The notes below the pieces were generated by a model. That model saw only the letters and a program-made list of their open reading frames with translations. It did no database searches and was not told the origin of the DNA. The translations under genes and the position numbers were made by a program. Below, piece by piece: positions 49,001 through 59,919 of a stretch of 64,000 bases of DNA. Origin of the DNA: Prunella strophiata (lineage: Eukaryota; Chordata; Aves; Passeriformes; Prunellidae); assembly GCA_036583965.1 (NCBI GenBank), contig JAZBQD010000026.1, forward strand, positions 4,337,400-4,401,399. Direction: 5' to 3'. Numbering within the stretch: position 1 is the first letter of the stretch; each line of letters begins with the position of its first letter.

Positions 49001-52000
49001 GATTTTGTTCTTCTACAACCAATTAATTTTGAGATGCCTGGGTAGTGGGAGATGAAAAGAACTCCTCGGGTTAGCATCAACATATCTCCTGCAAGGGGGA
49101 AAAATACTGTTCCCCAAGAAACAGTGATGAACTCCAGAATATCCTGACACTGTGGCACTGGCTTCTCTTTGCACAGTGCTTTCCTGTGCCTGGGTACAGT
49201 TGCTGTCCCACTGTTCCCCTCTGCCCCATGGGACAGGAGCCACCATTGCTGGACTCCTGGCACAGCAGAGGCAGCACACAGGCTTGCTGCCTGCCAGGAA
49301 CAGCTTGGCTGTCCTTCATCATGGCCTGACCATGGGAGTGTCCATGTGTTGGGGACTGCCAGGATCCAGGAAGTGCTTTGGGAGTCACTCCATCTACACC
49401 TATAGTAGGGAGGAGATTGTGCTGCCTTAGGTGGACACCAACCTGCTTTGTGCATTTCCCCAGCTGTCAGCAAAGGCCTCCTCAGCCCAAACGTCTCCAG
49501 CTGTGCCGCCTCCTGCCCCACCTCTGGTTCCAGCCACCCCTCGGAAAAACAAAGCTGCCATGTGCAAACCACTGATGCAGAACCGGGGTGTCTCCTGCAA
49601 GTTTGAAATGAAGTCCAAAGGATGTCAGACAGGTAGGAAAACAAGACTTAACTGTAGGATTACAGGGGCTTTTTGGAAAGGCAAGTGGCACATCCCTGCT
49701 CCAGACTAACTGTGAATCCAGCCTGAAATGCTGCACAGAGTGGGCTGGCTGTTTGGCACTGTGCTGAGGAGTCTCTGGCCAGCTGCAGGGCACACATGGC
49801 AGGGTTTTCCATCACCATTTCCATCACTAGCAAAAGGAGAAATGTAGAGAGCTCTGTAGCATGATCCTACCTCTTGTGGGACAGCTCCTGTTCCTCTGGA
49901 GATCATTAGCTTGTCTGAGGGCTTTCTGCTAAACTGGTTCCACTCTAGTTCCTGTTAGGCTTGTGTGTGTGGTCTGCAACATATGCAAGATAACTAGACC
50001 TCTTAGCAAGGCTATGTAAGAGCAGGATTTATACTTCTGGCTAAGGCAAGCCTCTCTTGTTGCTGGCCTTGACTTGCTGCTATTCCAGCTCTGCCCCTGA
50101 GTCCTAGGAGCTGGTGGCTGGAAGGGCCGTGGTGCTGGATGGCTGGGAGCATGGCAGCATGCAGTGGAGCTGAGTGGAGGAACTTGTGGGATTAAAGTCA
50201 CTGATGTATTTTTGCTCTTGTCAGAGGCTGACTGGAAGCCCCAGCTGGTTGTGTTGCCAATCCCCGTGCCGATCTTCGTGCCTGTGCCTATGCATATGTA
50301 CTGCCAGAAAGTACCTGTGCCTTTCTCCATGCCTGTCCCGGTAAGCAACACTCTTCCCCTGCTCCTGTTCTCCTGCTGTGGTGATCCTGCTTTGCTCAAT
50401 TCTCCCTGCTTCTCTGTTCATGCTCTTCTCCTGCCTCTGCTTTTATGTCAGTCTACTGAGTGTCAGTTTTCTGCCTGCTGTGCTGCTGTCCACAGGTGCC
50501 TGTGCCAATGTTCCTGCCCACCACACTGGAGAGCACAGAGAAGATTGTGGAGACCATTGAGGAACTGAAGGTGAAGATCCCCTCCAATCCCCTAGAGGCT
50601 GACATCCTGGCCATGGCTGAGATGATTGCAGAGGCTGAGGAACTGGACAAAGCCTCCTCAGACCTGTGTGGTAGGTTCTGCCATGGCTTGCTCTGGTCTA
50701 ACAGCTGGGATCAAGGGGGGTTTGCCAGCTCTTGGAGCTAAAACACCTGCCAGGATTGTGGCTTCCCAAAGCCTTTGAAAAGGAAGCAGGGAAGAGCAAG
50801 TCCTTAACTTCTACTGAGGAGGTACCAGAAGGGAAGAGCTGCAGCAGGAGAGCAGTGTCTGCCACTGTCCCATTTGGGGGTGCCAGTCTTGTGGCACATG
50901 TGCAGCTCTCTTAGTTTATTCATGTGGCTGTACAGATTCTTCCCTAAAGCAGCTTCCATGCTACAAAAGGTAGCTGCATGCAGCCCTGGTCTTGCAGGTT
51001 TTTTACTTGGGGGTTGCAGTCCTACAAGTGGCAGTGATGGGGGTTGTGGCTGGGGAGACAACAACCTTCCAATGTCTTGCTGTCCAGGGAAAGCTGGACA
51101 GCTTAAGTGTCATGGGGCTGCTCTGAGCACAGGGATTCTGACTTCATTTTCCAGCTATCACAGGGAAAACAGATAAAAGACTTTCTTGAAAGTTGTGTTT
51201 CTGATGAACTTTTTCATTTCAGACCTGGTGAGTAACCAGAGTGCAGAGGGTCTCCTGGAGGACTGTGATCTGTTTGGACCAGCACGGGATGATGTGTTGG
51301 CTATGGCTGTCAAGATGGCAAATGTCCTCGATGAGCCAGGCCAGGACCTGGAGGCTGACTTCCCTAAGAGTAAGAGCTGGGTGACACAGCTGTGCAGAGC
51401 TGATGAGGGTCCTCCCACTGCCCTCAGCTGTGTGCACTTACCTCCCTGTGCCCTCTGACTGACCTGGTGTGAGAGCCCTGCAGTGACTGCTTGCAGCAGG
51501 GGTGGGGAGACCACCACTTCTGAAGGAGTGTGTGTTTGTCCAGTCTAAACTTACCTGTTGTGAACATAAGACCCAGAGAAGGGGGAATGAGAAGCTGATT
51601 TTAACAGCACTAAGAGCAGGGCAGCAGCACTGGTGTGTTTATAAGTGATGATTCCAGAGGATCCAGCTAGATGAGAAACCTGGACAAGGCATGGTATCCT
51701 GAGAAATGGCAGAATTGCTGAGTGTCTGTTAACAGAAGGTGGAAGAAGAGGCAGGGACTTGCAGGAGCACAGCAATGCTGAGGCAGGATGCTAGCAGCAA
51801 ACAACAGAATTGAGGTGCCTGTGTCAGGCTGTCCACACTACTGGCCTGGCACCAGGGAATGAGGAATGTTCCTCAGGTTTAAAAAATAAACAAACAAAAA
51901 ACTGTCAGAGAGGAAAATGTGGGGTTTTGGTTATTCTGAGAAATTTTAACATTGTCTGCCAGAGCCATATTTTCTTTGTTGGGCTGTGGCTAAAAGTTCA

Positions 52001-55000
52001 TGCCAGGCAGTGGTAGAAGATGTGAAGTGTTCCCTCTTCATTTTGCTGTAAAAATCAGGCCAGCACAGGGGGCAGGATGAGAAGTCTCAGCTGAGCCCTT
52101 CTGCCTGTGTTTCCTTTCAGACCCTCTGGACATCAACCCCAGTGTGGATTTCCTCTTTGACTGTGGGCTGGTGGGACCAGATGATGTGTCCACAGAGCAA
52201 GATCTGCCTCGAGCTGTGCGGAAGGTGAGTTCTCTGTGGGTGCTGCCTGCTTAAAGCCCTTCGGGACTGGAGTGGGAGCTGCCAGCTGGGATGTAGGAGG
52301 TGAAGTGTACCAGTCTTTGGTGTGCTGGGGAGGTTGTCCCCTCTCCCTTCAGGCCATGGTTGGCCTGTGGGCCATTCCTTGAATGAAAATACTTGCTTGT
52401 CACTTCGGAGGAGCTTTGAATGCTACAAGTCATGTGACAGCTGGTCTCTTTCTTGCCTGTGACCCTTGTAACTAATGAGCTTTGTTGGCTTGGCTGCCAG
52501 CAGAGCAGTGCCTGCTGCCATGGCACGCTGTAGGGAGCTGACAGCAGGCATGAGGGGTGGCCAGGACTGCTGCACGTGTCCCAGGTAGGTGCCCAGTCTC
52601 ACAGAACACCTCTCTGCAGGGGCAGAAGCGCCTGGTGCTCTCGGAAAGCTGCTCCCGGGACTCGATGAGCAGCCAGCCCAGCTGTACAGTGCTCAACTAC
52701 TCATACGGTGTGAATGCCTGGAAGTCCTGGGTACAAGCCAAGTATGCAGGGGGAGAAACCAGCAAGGGAGAGGAGCTACGCTTTGGCCGTAAGTGCCTTG
52801 TCTGGATGCGGTGGAGTGGCAGAAACCTCCCAGAAGCTGGACCTTGGGGTGTTGAGGTGTTCCTGACCTTGTAAGCTGTTCTCTGAGGCTGCTGTGCTTG
52901 TCTCTGCAGCCAAGCCCATGAGGATCAAGGAAGACATCTTAGCCTGCTCAGCAGCTGAGCTCAACTACGGCCTGGCCCAGTTTGTCAAGGAGATAACCCG
53001 GCCCAATGGGGAGCGCTATGAACCAGACAGCATCTATTACCTCTGCCTTGGCATCCAGCAGGTGAGGGAGGCCTTGCTGCCCTCAAGTCCTCTACAGCCA
53101 GACTTGGGGGTTGGATCTGGTGAGGGGAGCTTGTACCCTTCATTCTGCCTTCTGGGGACTCAGAGAGGCTGGCTGGACTCTCCTTCAGTGCCTCCACCCA
53201 GGACAGCATCCCACCTTGTTCCCAACCTCAGAGAGTAGGGTGGCAACTGTTCCCCAGCCTTGCACCCTTCTTGTACCTCTCTGAGGAGGGTTGGGGAATC
53301 TCCCCAAGCTCAGGCCCTTCTTCAGCACTAAGTCTGCTTTGTCATGCCCTAGGGTTTTCCTTGCAGTTCTCAAAAGTGTCTCCCCAGCAGCTCTGGTGGT
53401 GCAAGGAGGGTTACTCTGCATATGTGCCCTGGGCTCTCTGGGAATGGTTTGCATTCCAGGGTTTGCTGCTGTGTTTCTTTCTCTTGACTGTGTGTTCTGT
53501 CCTTTCTAGTACCTGCTCGAGAACAATCGTATGGTGAATATATTTACAGACCTTTACTACCTGACCTTCGTGCAGGAGCTGAACAAATCCCTGAGTGGCT
53601 GGCAACCCACAATCCTACCAAATAGTATGTGTCTCCAGAGTACCTTCAGTTCCCACATATATCCAGTTTGTGCTTGTAACCTTGGATCCTCTGGCCTGAT
53701 TGTGCTCCCCCAGCTTCAACCTTGGCATAGGCAGCACAGTCCTGCTGTGTGTTGAGGTCATACTGACCCAAACCAACTGCAGAGCCAGTGTGGTTTATGC
53801 TTCAGCAGCTTCTGTTGCCCACAGTCAGGGTAGCTGGGAGCAGAGCGTGTTGTGCTTTGTATCCTGGGACAATTTGAATCTTTACAACACTTCACAGTGG
53901 TATCTCCACCCTTTGGCAAGGAGCATGCCAAGCCAGGAAGGCACACTGGTGCATGTGCTTATGTTCCCAGCACATGGATGAGCCCTGCACATGGTGCTAG
54001 GCCTTGGCCAAGGTTGCTGTGCTGCTGCCTTGTGAATGGGCTAACCTAGAGCTCTGCAGAGGCTTTTCATGATGCTGTGATCTGGGCTGCCTTCCTTGCT
54101 GTGTCTTGTCAGTAGTTAGTTAATAGATCCAGCCTCATCTCTGCAGATTGGCTATCCCAGGCAGAGCCATTTGACTCCAGACCTGTGTATCTAGGCAGGA
54201 GCTGGCCAGATCTCTCCAGCCTGCTGCTTTTCCCTAATCTCACTGAGTGTGGTGAAGCACTGACCTGGAGTTCACTTTTTGGCCATCTGTAGTGATGAGC
54301 AGTTAGGATTGATTTGGCTTCTCACCTGTGGTTTGGCTGTGATCTAGGCAGGCTTATGGCTGGGCAGAGCTCTAGCTCTGCTGAAGGCTCAGGAGAAATA
54401 ACTTTGTGAAAAAAAGGATGCTGTGAAGCATCAGTCTTTTGCAGTGAGCTTTCCTGGGCAGGGTGAAGGGATTGCCACAAAGCCACTGCTGCTGTGACCT
54501 GGTTCTCCCTCTGTGTGTTGCAGACACAGTTTTCTCCCGTGTCGAGGAGGAGCACCTCTGGGAGTGCAAACAGCTGGGTGTTTACTCACCCTTTGTGCTT
54601 CTCAACACCCTCATGTTCTTCAACACTAAGTTCTTTGGGCTGCAGACAGCAGAGGAGCACATGCAGCTCTCCTTCACCAACGTGGTGCGCCAGTCCCGCA
54701 AGTGCACCACAGCCCGTGGCATGACAAAGGTGGTGAGCATCCGCTACTACGCTCCTGCCAAGCAGAAGAAAAGCCGAGGTGGGTCTGGGGGAACATCTCT
54801 GTTCCTCCCCCTGCATCCCCCTTCAGGATCCAGCCATGATCCAGCTCTCTCCCTCTCTGCAGATGGTGGCTCCGGAAAACGGAAGCGTGAGGAGGAGGCA
54901 CCGATGCTGGAGCAGCGGGAGAACAGGATGAATCCCCTCCGATGCCCAGTCAAGTTTTATGAGTTTTATCTCTCCAAATGGTGAGGCTTTCTCTGGAGAA

Positions 55001-55566
55001 GAGTCATGTGCCATTTTCTTAGTTTTGATGGAACCCTGTGGAGTGACTGCTGCTCTCCAGAGCATGCAATCTTGCTCAGACTCTGTGCTGCTTGACTAGA
55101 CCAAGTTTGAGAGAATGCTTCTCTCTGGCCTCTTCCACTTCCTGCCCTCTCCAGACTGGCAGGAATGTGCAGTAAGAGTCCAGTGCTTGGCTGGTTAGGG
55201 GTTTTGGCCTTGACCAAGGAGCTGTAGGCTGAGTCCGTGCCCTTACCCTACTGAATGATGAGAGGCTGTGACAAGCTGTGAACACCCCTTGCTAAGCATG
55301 ACATCAGGCCAGGCTGTGTGAGCCCCTGAAGCTGGTATGCCAGTCTCACCCTGCTCTCTCTCCGCAGCCCCGAGAGCCTGCGGAACCGCAGCGACGTGTT
55401 CTACCTGCAGCCCGAGCGCTCGTGCATCGCCGAGTCGCCGCTCTGGTACTCGGTGATCCCCATGGACCGCAGCATGCTGGAGAGCATGCTGAACCGCATC
55501 CTGGCCGTCAGGGAGATCTACGAGGAGCACACTCGGCTCAGCAGCCTGGAGGATGACGTGGACTAA
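34097..55566 (+). CDS. ZMYM3: ZMYM3, MYM-type zinc finger protein 3, 24 coding exons
   Basis: Exons: 34097-34968, 35645-35688, 36080-36152, 36934-37225, 37650-37827, 38196-38408, 39009-39159, 39665-39780, 43301-43387, 43716-43866, 44448-44620, 45048-45213, 48862-48920, 49464-49632, 50225-50340, 50496-50670, 51223-51369, 52121-52224, 52620-52788, 52910-53061, 53510-53624, 54524-54778, 54863-54980, 55368-55566. From the second coding exon on, all phases agree. An acidic N-terminus (opening [18 protein letters not shown]) and the acidic motif [18 protein letters not shown] lead into a run of MYM zinc fingers with CxxC pairs, over the 36934-45213 exons. A Pro/Val-rich stretch ([12 protein letters not shown]) follows, then the C-terminal DUF3504, a domestic relative of Crypton tyrosine recombinases (52.6-55.5 kb). 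ZMYM3 is a nuclear scaffold in KDM1A/HDAC complexes and in BRCA1-linked repair. The first exon holds one net extra base: frame 34097-34744 stops, and the true continuation is one base later. Corrected, the product is about 1,430 residues (human 1,370). Confidence 0.96.
40670..42045 (-). mobile_element. CR1 LINE, 5' truncated, antisense to ZMYM3, dead reverse transcriptase
   Basis: The minus strand carries the C-terminal half of a CR1 ORF2. Reverse-transcriptase motifs are readable but broken. Near 41,760 the motif is LEFCKAFG, where active copies have LDL.KAFD, so both aspartates are lost. A FADDTKL box lies near 41,510. Further down comes [21 protein letters not shown] and then the 3' terminus at 40,670 (plus strand GAATCATAGAACAGTTTGGG). 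Several frame changes and stops separate these blocks. It sits in the 3.5 kb ZMYM3 intron between 39780 and 43301. A T/G-rich low-complexity tract (40,480-40,580) lies just left of it. Confidence 0.93.
44675..44960 (+). repeat. Degenerate minisatellite in a ZMYM3 intron
   Basis: Variants of GCACTGCTGGAGTC, GGCACTGCTG.GG and GGAAGCTCAC recur about five times with a spacing of roughly 50-60 bases. Copies are imperfect and partly rearranged. The array fills most of the short intron between exons 44448-44620 and 45048-45213, ending about 90 bases before the acceptor. Confidence 0.65.
45563..46000 (+). mobile_element. 5S-rRNA-headed SINE-like element
   Basis: Bases 45563-45682 align by eye along nearly the whole length of vertebrate 5S rRNA. 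The head begins GCAGCCTCACACCACC (5S has GCCATACCACC). Then come CAGATCTCATAAACTAATCT (box A region), GGGCCAGGTCAGTGCTTGGA with TGGGAAAC (intermediate element and box C region), and GGGTGCTGCAGG (5S end GGGTGCTGTAGG). After the head, unrelated sequence runs to about 46,000 and closes with AAAGTGCTTTGGGATCCCTC and AGGATGGAAGGTGCTC, a typical SINE-tail style. This composition recalls the SINE3/AmnSINE class of old amniote SINEs. It is too diverged to be a working 5S gene. It lies in the ZMYM3 intron 45214-48861. Confidence 0.6.
46001..48861 (+). other. ZMYM3: ZMYM3 intron sequence, nothing recognised
   Basis: The right part of the intron between exons 45048-45213 and 48862-48920. It is ordinary mixed-composition sequence. 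Open frames here are short and have no recognisable domain, and no further repeat family was identified. Confidence 0.5.
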
Positions 55567-56715
55567 GGGCGAGGTGCTGCTGGACTGGCTGCACTCCAGC
55601 CCTGGACACCTCATCTTGCTGCTTCCCGTTGCAGGGCAGGGCCGTGCAGCATAGGAAGGGATGGTGCTGCAGCAGTGCTGTCCCTGCATCATTACCAGAC
55701 TTGGACCTCCCATCCTGCTCGTTACAGGCATCCCCTACATACGTGGCCCCCACACTCAGCTGTCTCCAGTTTTGGCTGCTGGGTGAGCCATGTTCCCCAG
55801 GCACAGGAGACCTTGGTGCAGCTCCCCTTGCCCAGCCCTGTCCCTCCCCTACCCCCAGCCCTGCCACTACCCCTCTCTCCCCATGCCCCTAGGGCAGGAA
55901 TTGCCCAAAACACATTGCCCCATTGGACCAGTGGCCCTCAAAGCTTTTACTTCCCTCTTCCTTTAGCATTCCCTCACAAGGCTGGAGGTATCACAAGGCA
56001 GGAACAGTAGCTCTGCTGCTGGTGCAAGATTGTCTTTTCAAGCCAGTGGGCATGGGCCACAGGCAGCCTGAGAGCTGTTGGGTCAGGGGGAGAACTTTTG
56101 TCCTGGGGTAGGAGAGATTTGGGTTGGTTGCAGGGACTGGATGGAGCTTGCACTGGAATTCATGAGCAGAGATCTGGCCTTGCCACAGGGCCTTGTGTGC
56201 AGCCAGGATGCCTCCCTTTCTTTGGTGAATGTTTTCTGAGTCTGCTGAAAACCGATGGAGATGGGTTTATGCTGGGGCTGCCCCTCTCTCCCTACTGTTT
56301 CCTGTCTTGGTGTAAGAACCCTCCCTTGTGTAAGGTGACATCAGTGGAAACCTCTGCTCCAGCCAGGGGCCCCAGCCATTTGCTAGCAGAAGCAGGGAGC
56401 CATGCCTGGCCTCCCCCTCCCTCCCACAGCCACAGACTGCCACCACCCTGCCCAGGGCAAGTCTGGCTCCACCTGTGCCACTCCGTGCTGCCTCCTGCCC
56501 CTTCTTGTGTTCTGGTCGGTTTTCTTGAGCTGTACATGGGTCTCCTGTTGAGCCTGTATATATTGTTCTGGGCCCTGGCCTGGGGCCATCTGTTCTCTGT
56601 GTCCATGTGGAGAGTGAGCCACTCACCAGTCTTGTTGTAGTGATGCCAGGGCAGTAGGACTAACCCTGTGTCTCTGGAAACCATTCATTTCAAATAAAGA
56701 TGTGGAAAACTGGCA
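55567..56715 (+). other. ZMYM3: ZMYM3 3' untranslated region
   Basis: Sequence from the stop codon (TAA 55564-55566) to just after the AATAAA at 56693. It is about 1.15 kb long, C/T-rich in the middle and has no other full AATAAA. The gene ends only about 340 bases from the end of the convergent alpha connexin transcript. Confidence 0.7.
56693..56698 (+). terminator. ZMYM3: ZMYM3 poly(A) signal (AATAAA)
   Basis: A canonical AATAAA lies about 1.13 kb past the stop codon and is followed by GT-rich sequence (GATGTGGAAAAC, then TGTTTTTT). Cleavage is expected near 56,710-56,720. Confidence 0.75.
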
Positions 56716-57069
56716 GCCCCTGTTTTTTCCCCCTGGGCAGGGTGAGCATTGTAGGAGAGCAGGGCCAGTGTCCCTGTGCTGTTGTGTACCTCGCTCCTGT
56801 CCATCCCAGCCTGTGCTCCTTGCACTTCCTACCTTGCCTGGGCCCTGCTGTCCTGCCAGCTCTGGCATGTGGTGATAGCCTCTGCCCCAGTGCCCACTGG
56901 TGCCAGCATGGCATGCCCTGCCTGTCCCTGCCCTGCCCTGAGCACTGCAGCCCCACCCAATGCAGTGGCCCTGCCCTGGCCATGCAGTGTGTCTGTAGGA
57001 TGGAGCAGCTGGAGAGAAATGCCACAGTGCCTGTGAGCAGAGCAGGAGTCAAGTGAGGTGCAGTAAGTG

Positions 57070-57075
57070 TTTATT
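57070..57075 (-). terminator. Alpha connexin poly(A) signal (AATAAA, minus strand)
   Basis: AATAAA is read on the minus strand 190 bases after the connexin stop codon, which gives a very short 3' UTR. It faces the ZMYM3 signal across roughly 370 bases. Confidence 0.65.
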
Positions 57076-57264
57076 TTCTCCCCCTTCCAAGCTCTACTCT
57101 TAGCCCTCCTGCTCCCAGGAGTGCCAGGAGCAGCTGAGCAGTGTCCCCAGGGCTGTTCCCAGCGCTCATGCTGGCCATGGGGTCCATGCCTTGGGTCTGG
57201 CAGAGACTGGAGACACAATCACCACTGTGACCACCCATGCACTGCCCATGCCAGTAGGCCACGT

Positions 57265-58161
57265 TTACACTGCCAGGTCTGCCGGTCGCACGTCCCTGTG
57301 GGACCCACCAGCCACCCCGAGCCATGCACCTGCCTTCTTCAGCGGTGCCAGCCCATGGGGGGGTCTGCCAGCAGCCAGGGGGCTGCCACCCCTGGGCAGA
57401 GTGACATAGGTGCTGCCAGGCCCGACAGGCCCACCAGGAGCGGTTAGGATGCGGGACTTGGGGCCTGGCCCCCGCCGGCACTTGGTGAGACCCAGGTGGT
57501 AGATCTCCACCAGGTTGAGCAGCAGGGACACACAGGCCACCCCCAGCATGAAGAGGATGAAGATGGTCTTCTCAGTGGGCCGGGAGATGTAGCAGTTGAC
57601 CGTGTTGGGGCAGGGCCAGCGGCTGCAGGTGTAAAGGGGCTTCAGCTGGAACCCATACAAGGCGTACTGGCCCACAATGAAGCCCACTTCCAGGAGAGCT
57701 TTGAAGACGATGTTGCACATGTATGTCCTCAGGATGGCCCCCCGCATGCACACCCGTGCCCTCGTGTTGCCTGCAGGGAGCTGGGGCTGCCTGGGGCGCT
57801 GCCGCCTGGCCCCGCTGCCGGCCCGTGCTGCCGTTTGCTGCTGTGCCTTCTCCTCCAGATGCACCAGGTGCAGGATGTGCCCCAGATACACAAGGCTGGG
57901 GGTGGAGACAAAGATGATCTGCAGGACCCAGAAGCGGAGGTGGGAGATGGGGAAGGTGCTGTCATAGCAGGCATTTTGGCAGCCGGGCTGCTGCGTGTCA
58001 CAGGAGAAGCCAGACAGCTCGTCACCCCAGACCCGCTCCGCCGCTGCCCCCAGCACCAGGATGCGGAAGACGAAGAGGACGGTGAGCCAGACCTTCCCCA
58101 CCACTGTGGAGTGCTCCTGGGCATTCTCCAGCAGCCGGCCCAGCAGGCTCCAGTCCCCCAT
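57265..58161 (-). CDS. Alpha-type connexin, GJA3 (Cx46)-like, 298 residues
   Basis: One uninterrupted coding exon. The start at 58161 is chosen because [20 protein letters not shown] is the alpha-connexin N-terminus and an acceptor (CTGTTTTGCAG) lies 18 bases upstream. Frames further upstream are therefore not coding. Extracellular loop 1 has C54, C61, C65 (CX6CX3C); loop 2 has C179, C184, C190 (CX4CX5C) followed by SRPTEKTIF. Four membrane segments lie near 20-42, 76-98, 145-168 and 196-224. The cytoplasmic loop (about 100-140) is Arg/Gln-rich. The C-terminal tail is only about 70 residues, Gly/Pro-rich, but ends DLAV, matching the PDZ-binding ends of alpha connexins. The N-terminal domain is closest to Cx46 as I remember it, whose tail is far longer. 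The product should form gap-junction hexamers at the plasma membrane. It lies between GJB1 and ZMYM3, where mammals have no connexin. Confidence 0.93.
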   Translation of the reverse strand: MGDWSLLGRLLENAQEHSTVVGKVWLTVLFVFRILVLGAAAERVWGDELSGFSCDTQQPGCQNACYDSTFPISHLRFWVLQIIFVSTPSLVYLGHILHLVHLEEKAQQQTAARAGSGARRQRPRQPQLPAGNTRARVCMRGAILRTYMCNIVFKALLEVGFIVGQYALYGFQLKPLYTCSRWPCPNTVNCYISRPTEKTIFILFMLGVACVSLLLNLVEIYHLGLTKCRRGPGPKSRILTAPGGPVGPGSTYVTLPRGGSPLAAGRPPHGLAPLKKAGAWLGVAGGSHRDVRPADLAV

Positions 58162-58423
58162 GGCACGTGCTGTGGTGGCCTGCAAAACAGCCACCCTCCA
58201 GACACAGCCACCCCACAACCCGCCAAAATGCCACTCCACTCCCTGGTCAAGCAGGGTGTGCACAGACCCAACCCAAGGTTGTCCCTGGAGTGTCCCCCAT
58301 CCTGCCTCCCAGAAGACCCCCTAACCTCACAAGGAGAGCAGGGGGAGCAAAGGCCTCCAGCAGAGAGCTGGGAGCACCACAGGGAACAACCGCGGTGGCG
58401 ATTGGGCACGGGGAGCTCTCACC

Positions 58424-58690
58424 GTAGAGGGTGCGTGGCGCTGTCTGCTCCTGTCAGGGGGGTGATGGGGGATGCTGCCAGGCCCCTTCCCAGCTGGTGC
58501 CCAGCTCCTCCGTGGGGAGTGGAGAGGTCTGCCTGCTCCGTCTGTCCCATCACCCAACGGCAGGCATGGGGTTATTGGGGCATGAGGCAGCTGCGGGCCC
58601 CATTGGCTTTCATTGTGACTGGCACATCAAACAGCCACTGGGGAAACTTTTTCCCTCTATTTTTGGTCTGGGCACTTTTCTAATTATATT
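58424..58690 (-). promoter_or_regulatory. Possible first exon and promoter of the alpha connexin
   Basis: On the minus strand a donor-like CTCTACG|GTGAGAGC ends a possible 5' UTR exon at 58423/58424. It would pair with the acceptor 18 bases before the start codon. Upstream is an AT-rich AATATAATT (58690-58682) and a CArG/MEF2-like CCAAAAATAG (58666-58657) in otherwise GC-rich sequence. All are short motifs, so this is a suggestion only. Confidence 0.28.
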
Positions 58691-58947
58691 CGGGGCTGCA
58701 GGGGCTGGTGCTGGGGGAGCGCAAGCCCTTGGACACTGATCAATGCCACCCAGGGGTCACTGGCCGCTGCTGGCTGTCAGGGCAACACAGCCACAGCCCC
58801 AGCTCAGCCCTGCACTGCAGCCCCCACAGCCCCTCGTGGCACCCACCAGGGCTTGGGTGCAGGGATGGACACCCCACACTGGCACCCCAGCTCCCGGCAT
58901 ATCCCGGCCAGAGCAGAAAGGAGGGAGGCAGCACCTGAGAATGGAGA

Positions 58948-58953
58948 TTTAAT
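58948..58953 (-). terminator. GJB1: GJB1 poly(A) signal (ATTAAA, minus strand)
   Basis: ATTAAA lies on the minus strand about 130 bases after the GJB1 stop codon. It is the first plausible signal and implies a very short 3' UTR. Longer transcripts reading toward the alpha connexin cannot be excluded. Confidence 0.45.
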
Positions 58954-59079
58954 GGCCCAAGATGCCCTCCTGGCCATCTAGGAGAGCCAGACTCACGCCT
59001 GACAGATGCTATCCTTGGAACAGGGACAGTAACAGGCCCATGGGTTGACTGTGGGGCCGGGGCCCCTGCAGTGGTGGCC

Positions 59080-59919
59080 CTAGCAGGCAGAGCAGCGGTC
59101 ACCCTTCTCCTGCAGCCCAGAGTTGCGGCGCAGCATGTCCTTGAGGGAACCGTCCTGCTCTGTCAGCAGCTGGTTGATCTCGTTCTGCTTGTACTCGGAG
59201 GAATGCTTGTGCCCATAGAAGGAGCCCTTCGCCGACGAGGGGTTGGAGTGGTGCTGGCTTCGGCGGGCACAGGCCCGCACCACCAGGTAGACCAGCTCTG
59301 CCATGTTGAGGACAATGCAGATACTGGAGGTGACCAGCATGAAGACAGTGAAGATGGTCTTCTCGGTGGGCCGGGAGATGAAGCAGTCAACAGTGTTGGG
59401 GCAGGGGTAAGCCTCGCACTTCACCAGCCGCATCATCTGGTAGCCTGGGTAGAGCATGTAGAAGATGTACATGAACACGGCCTCGAAGAGCAGCCTGAAG
59501 ACCACGCTGCAGACATATGTCCACCACAGCGAACCCGCTATGCGCATCTTGTGCTTCTTGACCTCTTCCATGTGCTTGGCATCCGCATGCCCGGTCAGCA
59601 CCAGCAGCTTCTTCTCCTGGTGCTGCTGGTAGGCCACGTGCATGGCCACAAGAAGGGCTGGTGTGGTGACGAGGATGAGCTGCAGGGCCCACAGACGGAT
59701 GTGGGAGATGGGGAAGAAGTGGTCATAGCAGACGCTGTTGCAGCCAGGCTGCTGGGTGTTGCAGGTGAAGGCGGATTTCTCATCCCCCCAGACGCTCTCG
59801 GCTGCCACCACCAACACCATTATCCGGAAGATGAAGATGACGGAGAGCCAGATGCGCCCGATGGCGGTGGAGTGGCGGTTCACCCCGCTCAGCACCGTGT
59901 AGAGGCCAGCCCAATTCAT
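59080..59919 (-). CDS. GJB1: Connexin 32, gap junction beta-1 protein
   Basis: A single coding exon of 279 residues (human Cx32 has 283), starting [18 protein letters not shown]. Loop 1 cysteines are C53, C60, C64 and loop 2 cysteines C168, C173, C179, the same positions as in human Cx32. The signature [13 protein letters not shown] follows loop 2. Four membrane helices lie near 20-40, 76-97, 130-150 and 188-210. The tail keeps the C-terminal CSAC with cysteines 276 and 279, the lipid-modified end of Cx32. An acceptor (CTCCTGCAG) lies 12 bases upstream of the ATG, matching the family layout of one coding exon after a 5' UTR intron. Cx32 forms channels in hepatocytes and in Schwann-cell myelin; human mutations cause X-linked Charcot-Marie-Tooth disease. 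The gene is tail to tail with ZMYM3 as in mammals, with one extra connexin in between. Confidence 0.98.
   Translation of the reverse strand: MNWAGLYTVLSGVNRHSTAIGRIWLSVIFIFRIMVLVVAAESVWGDEKSAFTCNTQQPGCNSVCYDHFFPISHIRLWALQLILVTTPALLVAMHVAYQQHQEKKLLVLTGHADAKHMEEVKKHKMRIAGSLWWTYVCSVVFRLLFEAVFMYIFYMLYPGYQMMRLVKCEAYPCPNTVDCFISRPTEKTIFTVFMLVTSSICIVLNMAELVYLVVRACARRSQHHSNPSSAKGSFYGHKHSSEYKQNEINQLLTEQDGSLKDMLRRNSGLQEKGDRCSAC

Noticed and set aside
58162..58263. An upstream in-frame extension of the alpha connexin by 34 residues
   Set aside because: A splice acceptor lies between it and the MGDW start, and connexins begin at MGDW or MNW; the extension is intron plus 5' UTR.
57496..58683. A 395-codon plus-strand open frame opposite the alpha connexin
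   Set aside because: It is the antisense shadow of a GC-rich connexin exon; its His/Gln/Glu-rich composition mirrors the coding strand.
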